A stretch of 42,237 nt of DNA, from the NCBI GenBank assembly GCA_023248395.1, contig JAHFEQ010000005.1, forward strand, positions 1 to 42,237, given 5' to 3'. This DNA is from Nitrospirota bacterium (GTDB taxonomy: Bacteria > Nitrospirota > 9FT-COMBO-42-15 > HDB-SIOI813). Position numbers and translations under genes: made by a program. Every line of letters starts with the position of its first letter. Position 1 is the stretch's first letter. Of this stretch, positions 25,686 to 34,615 are shown in pieces. The notes below the pieces were generated by a model. The model searched no databases and had not been told where the DNA came from. It saw only the letters and a list, made by a program, of their open reading frames with translations.

Positions 25686-26426
25686 CTACAGTTCTATGCT
25701 CCAACCTATGCCATGCTGCTGAAACCATGCTGTGAGGAGGGTGAAAGAGTTGGTAAATATCATCACCCCGATGATGATAAGGAAGGAGCCACTGGTGATG
25801 GTGATCCACCTCATATACTTTGTAATAACCTTAAAGGTGGATATGAATGAATTAATGGCGAGGGAGGAGATAAAGAGGGGGAGACCGAGTCCAAGCGAAT
25901 ATACAGCCAGAAGTCCCATCCCCTTAGCCACGGACCCTGTCGTACTGGCATAGAGGAGTATTGAACCTAATATCGGTCCCACGCATGGCGTCCATCCGGC
26001 GGCAAATGCCATCCCGACGACAAAAGACCCGAAATAACCCGCAGGCTTATGTTCTATATGTATTTTCTTCTCCGAAGTTAAAAAGTCAAGTTTAAGTACC
26101 CCCATGATATAAAGACCAAACAGGACGATCAGGACTCCTCCCACCTTTTGGACAATATCCTGGTAGGTCAATAAGATCTTTCCTATGTAAGTTGCTGACC
26201 CGCCGAAGAGGACAAAGACGGTTGTAAATCCGGCAATAAAGGTGAGCGAATTGGTGATCGTGATGAACCGGACCCTCGCCCGGTCTTTGCTTGAGGTAAT
26301 ATCCTCGAAGGTCAGCCCCGTGATATAGGTCACAAACGAGGGAACTAGCGGGAGCACACAGGGTGAGACAAAGGATAGAAGTCCGGCAGAAAAGGCTACA
26401 AATACAGAAAGGTGACCCGCTTCCAT
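25686..26426 (-). CDS. ccdA: CcdA-type thiol-disulfide transmembrane electron carrier
   Basis: A 246-aa membrane protein with about six helices that moves reducing equivalents from cytoplasmic thioredoxin to periplasmic ResA. The two redox cysteines are Cys23 (SFVSPCVLPLVP) and Cys148 (AAGWTPCVGP), each in the conserved proline-flanked context. The length is typical of CcdA (short DsbD core). The ATG has AAAGGAGG and follows the resA stop by a single base. It works with the adjacent ResA, CcsA and ResB in system II cytochrome c maturation. Confidence 0.96.
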   Translation of the reverse strand: MEAGHLSVFVAFSAGLLSFVSPCVLPLVPSFVTYITGLTFEDITSSKDRARVRFITITNSLTFIAGFTTVFVLFGGSATYIGKILLTYQDIVQKVGGVLIVLFGLYIMGVLKLDFLTSEKKIHIEHKPAGYFGSFVVGMAFAAGWTPCVGPILGSILLYASTTGSVAKGMGLLAVYSLGLGLPLFISSLAINSFISTFKVITKYMRWITITSGSFLIIIGVMIFTNSFTLLTAWFQQHGIGWSIEL

Positions 26427-26427
26427 C

Positions 26428-27027
26428 CTAACCTCCTTTTGTTTCAGTCTCCGGTTTGATATTAAGCAGCTTAAAAATAGTCTGAACTGCTGCTATGGTT
26501 TCCCAATTTCTCGGTCCGATCACTTTCTCAGCGAGCTTTCCTTCCTGATCGATGATATAAGTCTCCGGAACGCCTGTCAGCTTATACTTACCATCCGTCT
26601 TACCCCAGGGGTCGAGAAGGATCGGAAACTTAAGACCCAGGCTGGAAACAAAAGGGCCTATCTCCTTTTGGGTGGTCACCCTGTCCATGCTTATAGCCAG
26701 CATTTCAAAGGGTACGTTCTTTTCTTTTAGATAGGTATAAAGGATCTGCATAGAGGGCATCTCATCTTTACAGCTCTTGCACCATGTGGCCCAGAAGTTT
26801 ATAAACACCACCTTGCCTTTCAGGGAAGAGAGGATATACTCCTTACCATTCATATCCTTGAGTGTAAAGTCAGGGACGTATGCGCCTGCGACTACCGGTT
26901 CATATTTGCTGCTCTTCATCCATACCATCCCAATGATTCCTGCCAGGATGACGACAGCAATAATAAGGGCACTGAATTTGCCGCTGCTCTTGGCCCTTTT
27001 CTCTTCGTCTATAACAAACTCAGCCAC
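26428..27027 (-). CDS. resA: ResA-type membrane-anchored thioredoxin
   Basis: A 199-aa protein with one N-terminal membrane anchor (about 18-38) and a TlpA/ResA thioredoxin domain with FWATWCKSC (Cys83, Cys86). It reduces the CXXCH cysteines of apocytochrome c before haem attachment. It starts with GTG at 27027, preceded by a G-rich stretch. The genes behind and in front are CcdA (its electron source) and CcsA/ResB (the haem ligation complex), so its role is better supported than that of the paralogue at 5792. Confidence 0.95.
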   Translation of the reverse strand: MAEFVIDEEKRAKSSGKFSALIIAVVILAGIIGMVWMKSSKYEPVVAGAYVPDFTLKDMNGKEYILSSLKGKVVFINFWATWCKSCKDEMPSMQILYTYLKEKNVPFEMLAISMDRVTTQKEIGPFVSSLGLKFPILLDPWGKTDGKYKLTGVPETYIIDQEGKLAEKVIGPRNWETIAAVQTIFKLLNIKPETETKGG

Positions 27028-27044
27028 CTCAAGACCTCATCCTG

Positions 27045-27878
27045 TTACGCATAGGCATGCAGTCCCGGGAGTACAAAGCTTACCCCCCAGTAGAGGAATA
27101 CAACTGCAATAAATCCAATGATAGAAAAATAGGCGGTCTTTCTGCCCCGCCATCCACGTACAAGCCTTCCATGGAAGTAGCCTGCATAGATAAACCATAC
27201 AATCAGTGACCATGTCTCCTTCGGATCCCAGCTCCAGTATCCTCCCCAGGCATAGTTGGCCCATATGGCACCGAGTATGATACCGAGGGTTACAAATGGA
27301 AATCCTATGGCAATAAACTTATAATTCAGGTCGTCAAGAAGTTCTGAGCTGGGAAACCTGTCAAAAAAAGAAGGTTTACCTCTCTGCTCTGAACGTTCTT
27401 TGAGTAGATACATGATGCCGATACCGAAGGCTATTGCAAAACCTGCATAGCCGACAAATGTTGTGATGACATGGAGGATTAGCCAGTTACTCTGTAAGGC
27501 CGGTATCAGTGGCTCTATAGCCTGATATCGGTATGGTAACATGGCTGCCGCTCCAATTGCAAGGAATGCGAGAGTGACAATAACAGCCCCCACAATCCTC
27601 AACCTGCTGGAATACTTCAGTTCTATGGCGATATAACCCATAATCACTAACCAGGAGAGGAGAACCATTGTCTCGTATAGATTTGCATAGGGGGCCCTTC
27701 CTGTTTCTATGGTTCTGACAACAAGTGCCGCTGTATTAACCAGCCAGCCCAGAACTGTCAGTGCAAATGCTAAATGACCTATCCAGTCTTTCTTCAGTGC
27801 CATGTAAACGATATAACAGCAGGATGCTATCAGGTAGACCCATAATAGGATATCAGAGAGAAAAAAAGAGTTGAACAT
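27045..27878 (-). CDS. ccsA: Cytochrome c haem-lyase subunit CcsA/ResC
   Basis: A 277-aa membrane protein of about eight helices. The WWD-type haem-handling motif WGGYWSWDPKE (211-221) is intact, and conserved flanking histidines are visible at about 136 (LILHVIT) and 236 (YFHGRL). With ResB it exports haem and attaches it to apocytochrome c. The ATG has AGGAGG. It lies 18 bp downstream of resB and 17 bp upstream of resA. Confidence 0.96.
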   Translation of the reverse strand: MFNSFFLSDILLWVYLIASCCYIVYMALKKDWIGHLAFALTVLGWLVNTAALVVRTIETGRAPYANLYETMVLLSWLVIMGYIAIELKYSSRLRIVGAVIVTLAFLAIGAAAMLPYRYQAIEPLIPALQSNWLILHVITTFVGYAGFAIAFGIGIMYLLKERSEQRGKPSFFDRFPSSELLDDLNYKFIAIGFPFVTLGIILGAIWANYAWGGYWSWDPKETWSLIVWFIYAGYFHGRLVRGWRGRKTAYFSIIGFIAVVFLYWGVSFVLPGLHAYA

Positions 27879-27896
27879 AAGTTGTTTCCTCCTGTC

Positions 27897-29306
27897 TTAA
27901 AAAGACTCTACGATACTCTTAAGTTCTTTTTCAAAGCCATAAGAGTCTTTATTCGTAAGGCCACCAAGATATATTAATGCACTCTTTTCAGAGGGTTCGA
28001 TCTTAATCCACAGCCTCCGGTGAAATATGAAAAAGGATATAAAAAGTCCCGCCATCAGTAGTCCGCTTCCGATCCAGACCAGATTAACTCCAGGGTCCTT
28101 TGCCATCTGAAGACCTGAGTATTGGGGAGATCTGTAATCGGCTAAGATAAAATCAAATTTTGATTTCTCTATAGGGAACATGTTGTGCAATTTTGGATCA
28201 TAGAATAGCCATGGTGTCGCTATGAGGTTTCCGTCCTCCACAATTTCAAGTTGAACCGCTGGATTCTCATGTTCAGGTGACTTAGCATATACCTGTTTTC
28301 TCTGGGCGTCATAGGCGAAGTGGGATACAAAATTGGTAACGTTCAACCGCAAGCCAGTTCCCTTTATCTCCTTCTCCTTCCTGAAGTCAAGGGCTTCTTC
28401 AACTACTATTTTCCCGCTCTTTTTATCTATGATACGGATAAGCGCCTTATCAACCCTGTCCCATGCCAGTCCATAGCTGCTTTGGTAAAACCAGAAGCCT
28501 TTATATTGCAGGGGATCATTGACCTGGATGGTCTTCGTCATCATCTTCTTACCATGATCTACTACAGATAACTTGCTAAAATAATCTTTTATACTGCCGT
28601 TCTCATTATAGTCTATCCAGAATTTATCCAGAGACACATAGAAGTCTCCCTGAGGGACATAGAGAGGTTGACCTTCATAGACAGGGTAGAAGCTCCTGAA
28701 CCCAATCGCACTACTGACCACAGTCCCCGTAAGGATGATAAATATACTGATATGCGTTATTGTAGAGCCCAGTCTCCCTATTCTTCCTTTAGCGGCAAAG
28801 ATTGAGATGTCTTCAGCACTATTTTCTGGGGGGTTATTTTCTACCCAGAGCTTATATTTGTGCCCCTTTAATAGAGATGCAATCTTATGTTTAGCCTCTT
28901 CAGCATTGCCCTGAAATTTGATTATGGTACAGTTTTTGAGATTCTGGACAAGGTTATGCGTAAAATCACAGTCGACTACATAATAGGCCCTCCATATAGA
29001 GGGCAGCCTCTTTGAGAGACAGACTGCGAGGTTTGTGGCCAGAAGGGCCAGTAAGAGGGTAAACCACCAGCTATGATATAGATTGGTAAGGTTGAAGAGA
29101 TTGATCCAGTAGTACCACTTCTCCCCATACCGTTCTATATATTCCTGCGGGTCAAGCCCCTGTTCTATTACGGTTCCCAGGATGGAGCCGGTTGCCAAAA
29201 GGAAGAAGACTACGACTGCTAACTTGACCGAACTGAAGAAGTCATAGACTTTTAAATAGACCCCCCTCTGCCTGGATCCTACTTCTGTCTGTGCTGCTGT
29301 CTCCAC
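27897..29306 (-). CDS. resB: Cytochrome c maturation protein ResB
   Basis: A 469-aa membrane protein with three N-terminal helices (about 25-45, 75-95, 185-205), a large periplasmic domain (about 210-390) and a final helix (about 400-425). ResB features include FSSVKLAVVVFFLLATGSIL and the FWFYQSSYG region. It partners CcsA in system II haem ligation. It starts with GTG at 29306 with only a weak ribosome binding site. It is the first gene of the 11-kb minus-strand run, and a promoter lies 60-90 bp upstream. Confidence 0.95.
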   Translation of the reverse strand: METAAQTEVGSRQRGVYLKVYDFFSSVKLAVVVFFLLATGSILGTVIEQGLDPQEYIERYGEKWYYWINLFNLTNLYHSWWFTLLLALLATNLAVCLSKRLPSIWRAYYVVDCDFTHNLVQNLKNCTIIKFQGNAEEAKHKIASLLKGHKYKLWVENNPPENSAEDISIFAAKGRIGRLGSTITHISIFIILTGTVVSSAIGFRSFYPVYEGQPLYVPQGDFYVSLDKFWIDYNENGSIKDYFSKLSVVDHGKKMMTKTIQVNDPLQYKGFWFYQSSYGLAWDRVDKALIRIIDKKSGKIVVEEALDFRKEKEIKGTGLRLNVTNFVSHFAYDAQRKQVYAKSPEHENPAVQLEIVEDGNLIATPWLFYDPKLHNMFPIEKSKFDFILADYRSPQYSGLQMAKDPGVNLVWIGSGLLMAGLFISFFIFHRRLWIKIEPSEKSALIYLGGLTNKDSYGFEKELKSIVESF

Positions 29307-29366
29307 CTATGTGGTTACCTTACACCTTATCTTTCGTCTCATCGTATTCTCTATTAGAGTAGGTTT

Positions 29367-29395
29367 AGGATAAACTATGCCGGGTATATTGTCAA
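29367..29395 (-). promoter_or_regulatory. Candidate promoter of the resB-led run
   Basis: On the minus strand TTGACA (29390-29395) and TATCCT (29367-29372) are spaced 17 bp. This places the start about 50 nt before the resB GTG. The -10 matches four of six consensus bases. Confidence 0.55.
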
Positions 29396-29406
29396 GAAAA
29401 CGAATA

Positions 29407-29621
29407 TCTGTTACTGTAATCCCTCACGGACGGGTGGGGCCGTTGCCCCTTCGCTCCTGGCCTTCGCAGTTGACCTATCTTAAGTCTCGCAGGCGGGGAA
29501 GCCTTCCAGCCTCTAAAGGGCTGGCTTTCCTCCGCCTGCTCGCCTTGATAGGTACCCAACTGCTCCCGGCAAGTCGCTCAGAGGCAACGGCCCCACCCGT
29601 CCGTGAGGGATTACTCTGTTA
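29407..29621. mobile_element. 199-bp cruciform MITE-like element with 7-bp direct repeats
   Basis: The region 29416-29614 is an imperfect palindrome over its whole length. The outer 32 bp are perfect inverted repeats starting GTAATCCCTCACGG, and the inner arms still match with small gaps to a central loop near 29515. TCTGTTA occurs immediately outside on both sides (29407-29413 and 29615-29621), as expected of a target-site duplication. It fills most of the 347-bp gene-free stretch between resB and the permease gene. No transposase is encoded within it. Confidence 0.75.
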
Positions 29622-29653
29622 TGCTACAAAAAAAGATCATGAGGGCTTGAGTT

Positions 29654-30661
29654 GTGAAGATAGACCGTAATCGTATTATGACCGTTTTTCTACTTGCTAT
29701 CTCGGTCCTTAGCCTGTATGGTATTCATCTCATATTCCGGCCTTTCTATAAGTCCATACTCTGGGCTGTCATCATAGGGGTTACATTCTGGCCCATCTAT
29801 GCTTGGATGCGCGGTCTCCTTAGGGGGCGCTCATCGCTCAGTTCCTTAATTGCTGTTGGAAGTATTATACTCTTTTTCCTTATTCCGGCCATTCTGGTGG
29901 TGAGGTCTCTGGTTGACCAGATCGCTTATGCCTATAATGCGGTGCTACCTCTCATACCAGAGCTCATGGATAGGGTATCACACCTTATCCCTCTCAGAGA
30001 TGAGACACTCAAAGAAACGATAATCAGCAACCTTCAAGATTTTGGAAAGGTGATAATCACCTATCTAAGTTCGGCCACAGGAAATATCCTGTCGATTATA
30101 TTCCAGTTTGCGGTTGCTGTTCTGCTGCTCTTTTTTATCTTTAGAGATGGGGAGGGCCTGCTTGAGAAGATAAAGGGGGCTGCCCTGATACCGCATCGGG
30201 ACATAGATGTCTTTATAAGGGAGACAGGTGTGGTCATCAGGGCTGTAATCTATGGAGTGATTATTACGGCAATGGTTCAGGGGGTATTAGGCGGGATCGG
30301 ATTCTGGATACTCGGCCTTCCGGCACCCGTGCTCTTTGGAACCATCATGTTTATCCTGGCGCTCATCCCCTTTGGCGGTACTCCTATGGTGTGGTTACCT
30401 GCTGCCTTATGGCTTCTCTATAACGGTATGATCGGAAAGGGGGTATTCCTTATCTTATGGGGTGTGCTTGTGATTAGTATGATAGATAATTTTCTGAGGC
30501 CGTACTTTATCGGCAAGAAGTTGGGATTTCATGGGGTATTGACATTCATCGGGATAGTTGGTGGTATGATGGCCTTTGGATTTCTCGGGGTTTTCTTAGG
30601 TCCTTTCCTCTTAGCCATCTCTATACGGTTATTTGAAATGTACCTGAAGGTGGAAGCGTAA
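29654..30661 (+). CDS. AI-2E/PerM-family membrane permease
   Basis: A 335-aa membrane protein with about eight helices in the pattern of the AI-2E transporter family (PerM/YdiK/TqsA): helix pairs near 10-50, 68-90, 145-165, 195-320. Conserved stretches include LPAPVLFGTIMFILALIPFG and the IDNFLRPYFIGKKLG loop. The family name refers to one member; most export unknown solutes, so no quorum-sensing role is implied. It starts with GTG, with GAGGG upstream. Its stop abuts the ATG of the next gene, indicating coupling. The cruciform element lies directly upstream. Confidence 0.92.
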   Translation: MKIDRNRIMTVFLLAISVLSLYGIHLIFRPFYKSILWAVIIGVTFWPIYAWMRGLLRGRSSLSSLIAVGSIILFFLIPAILVVRSLVDQIAYAYNAVLPLIPELMDRVSHLIPLRDETLKETIISNLQDFGKVIITYLSSATGNILSIIFQFAVAVLLLFFIFRDGEGLLEKIKGAALIPHRDIDVFIRETGVVIRAVIYGVIITAMVQGVLGGIGFWILGLPAPVLFGTIMFILALIPFGGTPMVWLPAALWLLYNGMIGKGVFLILWGVLVISMIDNFLRPYFIGKKLGFHGVLTFIGIVGGMMAFGFLGVFLGPFLLAISIRLFEMYLKVEA

Positions 30662-32716
30662 ATGGAATATAAATATACCAACCGGTTAACCCATGAGACA
30701 AGCCCCTATCTCCTTCAACACGCCCACAATCCGGTAGACTGGTATCCCTGGTGTGAAGAGGCCTTCCGAAAGGCGCGTGAGGAGGACAAGCCTATCTTCC
30801 TCAGCATCGGGTATTCTGCCTGTCACTGGTGTCATGTCATGGAAGAGGAATCTTTTGAGAATGTAGAGATTGCAACCCTGATGAATAAAAACTTTATCAA
30901 TATAAAGGTTGACAGGGAGGAGAGACCCGATATTGACGATGTCTATCAGTATGCCTTACAGCTCTTCGGCGGAAGTGGCGGCTGGCCCCTGACGATCTTC
31001 CTGACCCCTGAAGGCAAGCCCTTTTTTGGCGGAACTTACTTTCCCCCTCGTGAAAGGCAAGGCCTTAAAGGTCTTCCGGAGATCCTTCTTGCGGTGGCAG
31101 AGGCCTATCGTAACAGGAAGAAGGGGATAGAGGCAACAGCGTCAGAGGTTAAGAGTGTTCTGGTCAGGATTACAGACAAGGTCCCATCGGGTGGAGAGAT
31201 AAACCTTGCAGATATAGACAATGCCTCATCACGACTCCTCAGATATTATGACCCATCTCACGGTGGTTTCAGTACAGCGCCAAAGTTCCCAAGTCCTACT
31301 CAGCTATCACTCCTTCTCATCTACTATAAAAGAACCGGTGATCCACTGGCCATAGAGGCTATAGCAAATACCCTGCGCAATATGGCAGAAGGAGGGATAT
31401 GCGATCAGTTAGGCGGCGGATTTCATCGCTACACGGTGGACGAGCGATGGATGATACCCCACTTTGAAAAGATGCTCTATGATAATGCCCTCTTATCTAA
31501 GGTCTATCTCGATGCCTACAGGGTGACCAGAGACACCCTTTTTAAAAATGTTGCAGAGGAGACCTTAAACTATCTCCTGCGCGAGATGCATCACCCTGAC
31601 GGAGGATTTTATTCCTCCCAGGATGCGGACAGTGAAGGAGTAGAGGGGAAGTTTTTTGTATGGTCCAGGGAAGAGATAGAATCTATCCTCGGAAAAGACG
31701 CGAAAATGGTTTGTCGCTTCTATGGTGTTACTGATGAAGGGAACTTTGAGGGGAGGAATGTGTTACATGTAGACCGTGGGCTGAAGGCCCTCTCCCATGA
31801 GTTTGGGCTTTCAGAGGAGGAGATCCGGAATACCGTCGGGAGGGGAAGGGAGAGGTTATTCGCCTGCAGGGAGCAGAGGGTTCGGCCCTTCCGGGATACG
31901 AAGATTATAGCGGGATGGAATGGGCTTGTGATATCTGCACTGATCGCTGCATTCCAGGCAAGCGGGAGGGACTCCTATCTCGATGCGGCAAAGAGCTCAA
32001 TCGGGTTTATAAAGTCCAGCTTGTATAGAGATAGCGTCCTTCTCCATGTGTGGAAGGATGGGGTGGCTAAGGTGCGTGGGGACCTCAGCGACTACGCATT
32101 TGTGACTGCCGCAGCGATTGATATGTTTGAGACTACCTTTGATGAGGGATACCTGTTATGGGCAGAGAGTCTTACGAAATCCTTGATAGACCTTTTCCGG
32201 GACAGGGAGCGGGGTGGTTTTTATGACACGGCAGGAGGCGATGATATACTTTTTCACAGGTTAAAAACAGGAAATGATCATCCGCTTCCATCCGGTAATG
32301 CTGTGGTGACAACAAACCTGCTCAAGCTTTCCTACTATAGAGATAATAGAGAATATCGTACCATGGCTGAACAAGTGATTCGGTTGTTTTATGATGACGC
32401 GATAGAAACACCATTCAATTACTCAGCCCTCCTCTCATCTGTTTATCTCTATATTGAAGGGGGCAAGGAGATCACAGTCGTTGGAGGCAGGGATAGTGAG
32501 GAGATCAGAACGTTCTTACAGAGACTTGGTGAGAGGTATCTCCCCAACAAGGTGATCTATCTGACAGATATCCATAAGGTTGCAGAGGACCGATCTATAC
32601 CCGCATTTGCCAGAGGGAAGTTATCGAAGGAGGGAAGGGTTACTGTCTATATATGCCAGAAATTCACATGCTCACAGCCGCTTACAGAATGGGAGGACAT
32701 AGAAAGATTCCTTTAG
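30662..32716 (+). CDS. DUF255 thioredoxin-domain protein (YyaL/spermatogenesis-associated-20 type)
   Basis: A 684-aa protein. The N-terminal thioredoxin-like domain has [10 protein letters not shown] with Cys54 and Cys57, preceded by the family hallmark [18 protein letters not shown] long alpha/alpha six-hairpin-like region follows (about 200-600) with [20 protein letters not shown] and SSQDADSEG. The length is typical (about 680-700). The family is widespread and its reaction is not established. There is no signal peptide, so it is cytoplasmic. It is coupled to the upstream permease gene. Confidence 0.95.
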   Translation: MEYKYTNRLTHETSPYLLQHAHNPVDWYPWCEEAFRKAREEDKPIFLSIGYSACHWCHVMEEESFENVEIATLMNKNFINIKVDREERPDIDDVYQYALQLFGGSGGWPLTIFLTPEGKPFFGGTYFPPRERQGLKGLPEILLAVAEAYRNRKKGIEATASEVKSVLVRITDKVPSGGEINLADIDNASSRLLRYYDPSHGGFSTAPKFPSPTQLSLLLIYYKRTGDPLAIEAIANTLRNMAEGGICDQLGGGFHRYTVDERWMIPHFEKMLYDNALLSKVYLDAYRVTRDTLFKNVAEETLNYLLREMHHPDGGFYSSQDADSEGVEGKFFVWSREEIESILGKDAKMVCRFYGVTDEGNFEGRNVLHVDRGLKALSHEFGLSEEEIRNTVGRGRERLFACREQRVRPFRDTKIIAGWNGLVISALIAAFQASGRDSYLDAAKSSIGFIKSSLYRDSVLLHVWKDGVAKVRGDLSDYAFVTAAAIDMFETTFDEGYLLWAESLTKSLIDLFRDRERGGFYDTAGGDDILFHRLKTGNDHPLPSGNAVVTTNLLKLSYYRDNREYRTMAEQVIRLFYDDAIETPFNYSALLSSVYLYIEGGKEITVVGGRDSEEIRTFLQRLGERYLPNKVIYLTDIHKVAEDRSIPAFARGKLSKEGRVTVYICQKFTCSQPLTEWEDIERFL

Positions 32717-32903
32717 CCAGGCGCTTGGCCATGTTATTGACTTTCTCTGGGTTTTTCGCAAAAACATGAATTTTTTGTTGGAAAAAATATTTTATGTATG
32801 TTATAAGGTTTTCCGATGCCGTTGTCCGCCATCCAGTCATTGCATTTGAGAAAAAGTTCCTTAAAAAATCTTTTTATTAAAACATTAAGGAGGAAGGGTA
32901 ATT

Positions 32904-34016
32904 ATGAAGAAGGGTATGGATATGTTAATTTTGCTGTGTGCCATCTTGTTGTTAAGCATCCCCTGCCCCCGTAGCTATGCTTTTGAGCTTAAAGGGTTTG
33001 GCAGCGTTACATTCACCAAGAGCACAGATGGCGCTGAAGAGTTTCGCCATGGCGACTTTGCCGTTGGTGCAGTTGACCTCTTCCTTGCCGAATCGCTGGA
33101 GGATATAGAAGTCCTGTCGGAAATTGCTTTGGAAAATGGAGTTATTGACGTAGAAAGGTTTACTATCGGATACACCTTCAGTGATGCCCTGAGAGTTCGG
33201 GCAGGGCGTTTTCATACCCCGCTGGGTCTCTGGAATATCACCTATCATCATGGGGCACAGATTCAACCGACAATCGATAGACCGGAGTTCCTGAAGTTTG
33301 AAGATGATGGCGGCATACTGCCTACCCATGTTGTTGGGGTCTATCTTTCCGGACGGGCCAGTACCGGAGTGGGAACAGTGGAATATGGAGCCGCGTTGGG
33401 CAATGGCCCCAAAATCACGTCAGAAAAGGGCGTTAATATACTCAGCCCCAACAATATTGAAGACAATAACATAGGCAAGGGATTAGCCTTTAATGCGGCC
33501 CTGTCACCAGAACTGGTACATGGGCTTAAGGTAAGTATGTCAGGACATATCGCAGAGATAAAGGACGATGGTTCAGTGATCGATGCTGATAATGCAGACG
33601 GGGATAATAAGCCGGCAACTGGTGCAGATACAGTACAAGTGGACCAGACCATACTGAATATGTCCCTGATGTATTCAATAGCCGATATAGACTTCACAGG
33701 GGAGTATTTTTCCATAAAGGATAAAGATGCGGCTGCAACGAATCTCGGGTCCTTTACAAATAAAGCCTATTATGGACTGATCAGATATACCTGGAAAGAT
33801 AAATGGGTCCCCTATTTTTTATTGGAGCATCAGTCGGTTAAGGAGAATGATCCTTACCTGATTTCACTCGGAAAGAATTTTGATTCTACTGAATCTATCC
33901 TGGGGCTCAGGTATAACATAAATTACAGGAGTTGTGTTAAAGGGGAAGCCAGATCTGTTAAACAGGGCAGTGATAACTGGATGGAATATGCCGTTCAATG
34001 GGCGCTTGCATTCTAA
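32904..34016 (+). CDS. Outer-membrane beta-barrel porin-like protein
   Basis: A 370-aa exported protein with a signal peptide ending near SYA (about residue 26). Alternating-residue beta strands follow, and the C-terminus ends in an aromatic residue (QWALAF), as required for barrel assembly. The segment RVRAGRFHTPLGLWN resembles phosphate-selective (O/P-type) or related porins, in which a strand pair surrounds a GRF..PLG turn. It implies a diderm cell. A strong AAGGAGG precedes the ATG after a 187-bp A/T-rich gap. It is followed by a small PstS-like periplasmic protein, which together suggests anion uptake (inference). Confidence 0.85.
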   Translation: MKKGMDMLILLCAILLLSIPCPRSYAFELKGFGSVTFTKSTDGAEEFRHGDFAVGAVDLFLAESLEDIEVLSEIALENGVIDVERFTIGYTFSDALRVRAGRFHTPLGLWNITYHHGAQIQPTIDRPEFLKFEDDGGILPTHVVGVYLSGRASTGVGTVEYGAALGNGPKITSEKGVNILSPNNIEDNNIGKGLAFNAALSPELVHGLKVSMSGHIAEIKDDGSVIDADNADGDNKPATGADTVQVDQTILNMSLMYSIADIDFTGEYFSIKDKDAAATNLGSFTNKAYYGLIRYTWKDKWVPYFLLEHQSVKENDPYLISLGKNFDSTESILGLRYNINYRSCVKGEARSVKQGSDNWMEYAVQWALAF

Positions 34017-34021
34017 TATGC

Positions 34022-34138
34022 CTGGGGACAGATTAATAAAGGTTGATTACAGAGATGTAGTAAAAGATTCCAGTGATTAATTTCTGCAATCTTCTTAAAA
34101 AATCTCTGGAATCATATAAAAAAATGGGAGGTAGGATT
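34022..34138 (+). repeat. Diverged copy of the aprA-aprB junction/leader
   Basis: CCTGGGGACAG, GGTTGATTACAGAGATGTA, AAAGATTCCAGTGATTAAT and CTCTGGAATCATATAAAAAA occur in the same order as in the minus-strand aprA 3' end and aprB leader (13796 down to 13692). About 21 nt are inserted between the two stem halves here. It directly precedes the ribosome binding site of the gene at 34139. Confidence 0.7.
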
Positions 34139-34588
34139 ATGAACAATATGGTGAAATGGGGGTTAGGGATAGGGATCCTGGTGTTGCTGTTGTGGGGGAA
34201 TGCCTATGCTACGGCGAGAGAAATTGCGATCATCTCTAGTAAAGACTATCCATCAAATACCATTACAGCGGATAAGGTCAAGGAGGTCTATCTTGGGGAG
34301 AAGATGTCTGAGGGGAGCGTCAAGATAAAACCTATGGAGCATAACGATGAGGCGATCAAAAAGAAGTTTATAGAGAATGTCCTGGGCACCTCAATTGATC
34401 GTTATAAGGCATACTGGATCAAGAAGTTTTTCCAGGAAGGGATTACGCCCCCTACGAACAAGGTATCGTCTTCAGAGTTAATCCATGCGGTCAGTCAGAC
34501 GAGCGGAGGGATAGGTTATGTGTGGGCGGATGAGGTTAAAGGTGATACAGGGTTCAAGGTGCTGCTTAGGGTTGAGGTTGGCGATTAA
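34139..34588 (+). CDS. Small PstS-like periplasmic substrate-binding protein
   Basis: A 149-aa exported protein with a signal peptide (MNNMVKWGLGIGILVLLLWG, ending ATA). The domain matches the short PBP-like/phosphate-binding family, with REIAIISSKDYPSNTITADK, VYLGEK, YWIKKFFQEG and SGGIGYVW. It is much shorter than classical PstS (about 300 aa), covering one lobe. The start is set at ATG 34139 because GGGAGGTAGG precedes it; an open frame upstream to 34073 lies in the repeated leader. The partner is probably the porin directly upstream. No ABC permease is nearby, so transport is not shown; these short forms may have other roles. Confidence 0.85.
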   Translation: MNNMVKWGLGIGILVLLLWGNAYATAREIAIISSKDYPSNTITADKVKEVYLGEKMSEGSVKIKPMEHNDEAIKKKFIENVLGTSIDRYKAYWIKKFFQEGITPPTNKVSSSELIHAVSQTSGGIGYVWADEVKGDTGFKVLLRVEVGD

Positions 34589-34615
34589 GGATATTATCAG
34601 GCAAAGGACAAGACC

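Noticed and set aside
29416-29614. CRISPR array
   Set aside because: The repeats are inverted arms of one palindrome, not regularly spaced direct repeats with spacers. No array was seen elsewhere in the window.
29377-29670. 97-codon plus-strand frame
   Set aside because: It is the translation of the cruciform element, with an Arg/Pro/Leu composition from palindromic GC-rich DNA.
29654-30661. Quorum-sensing AI-2 exporter
   Set aside because: The family name reflects one member; there are no luxS or lsr genes here, so only the family is called.
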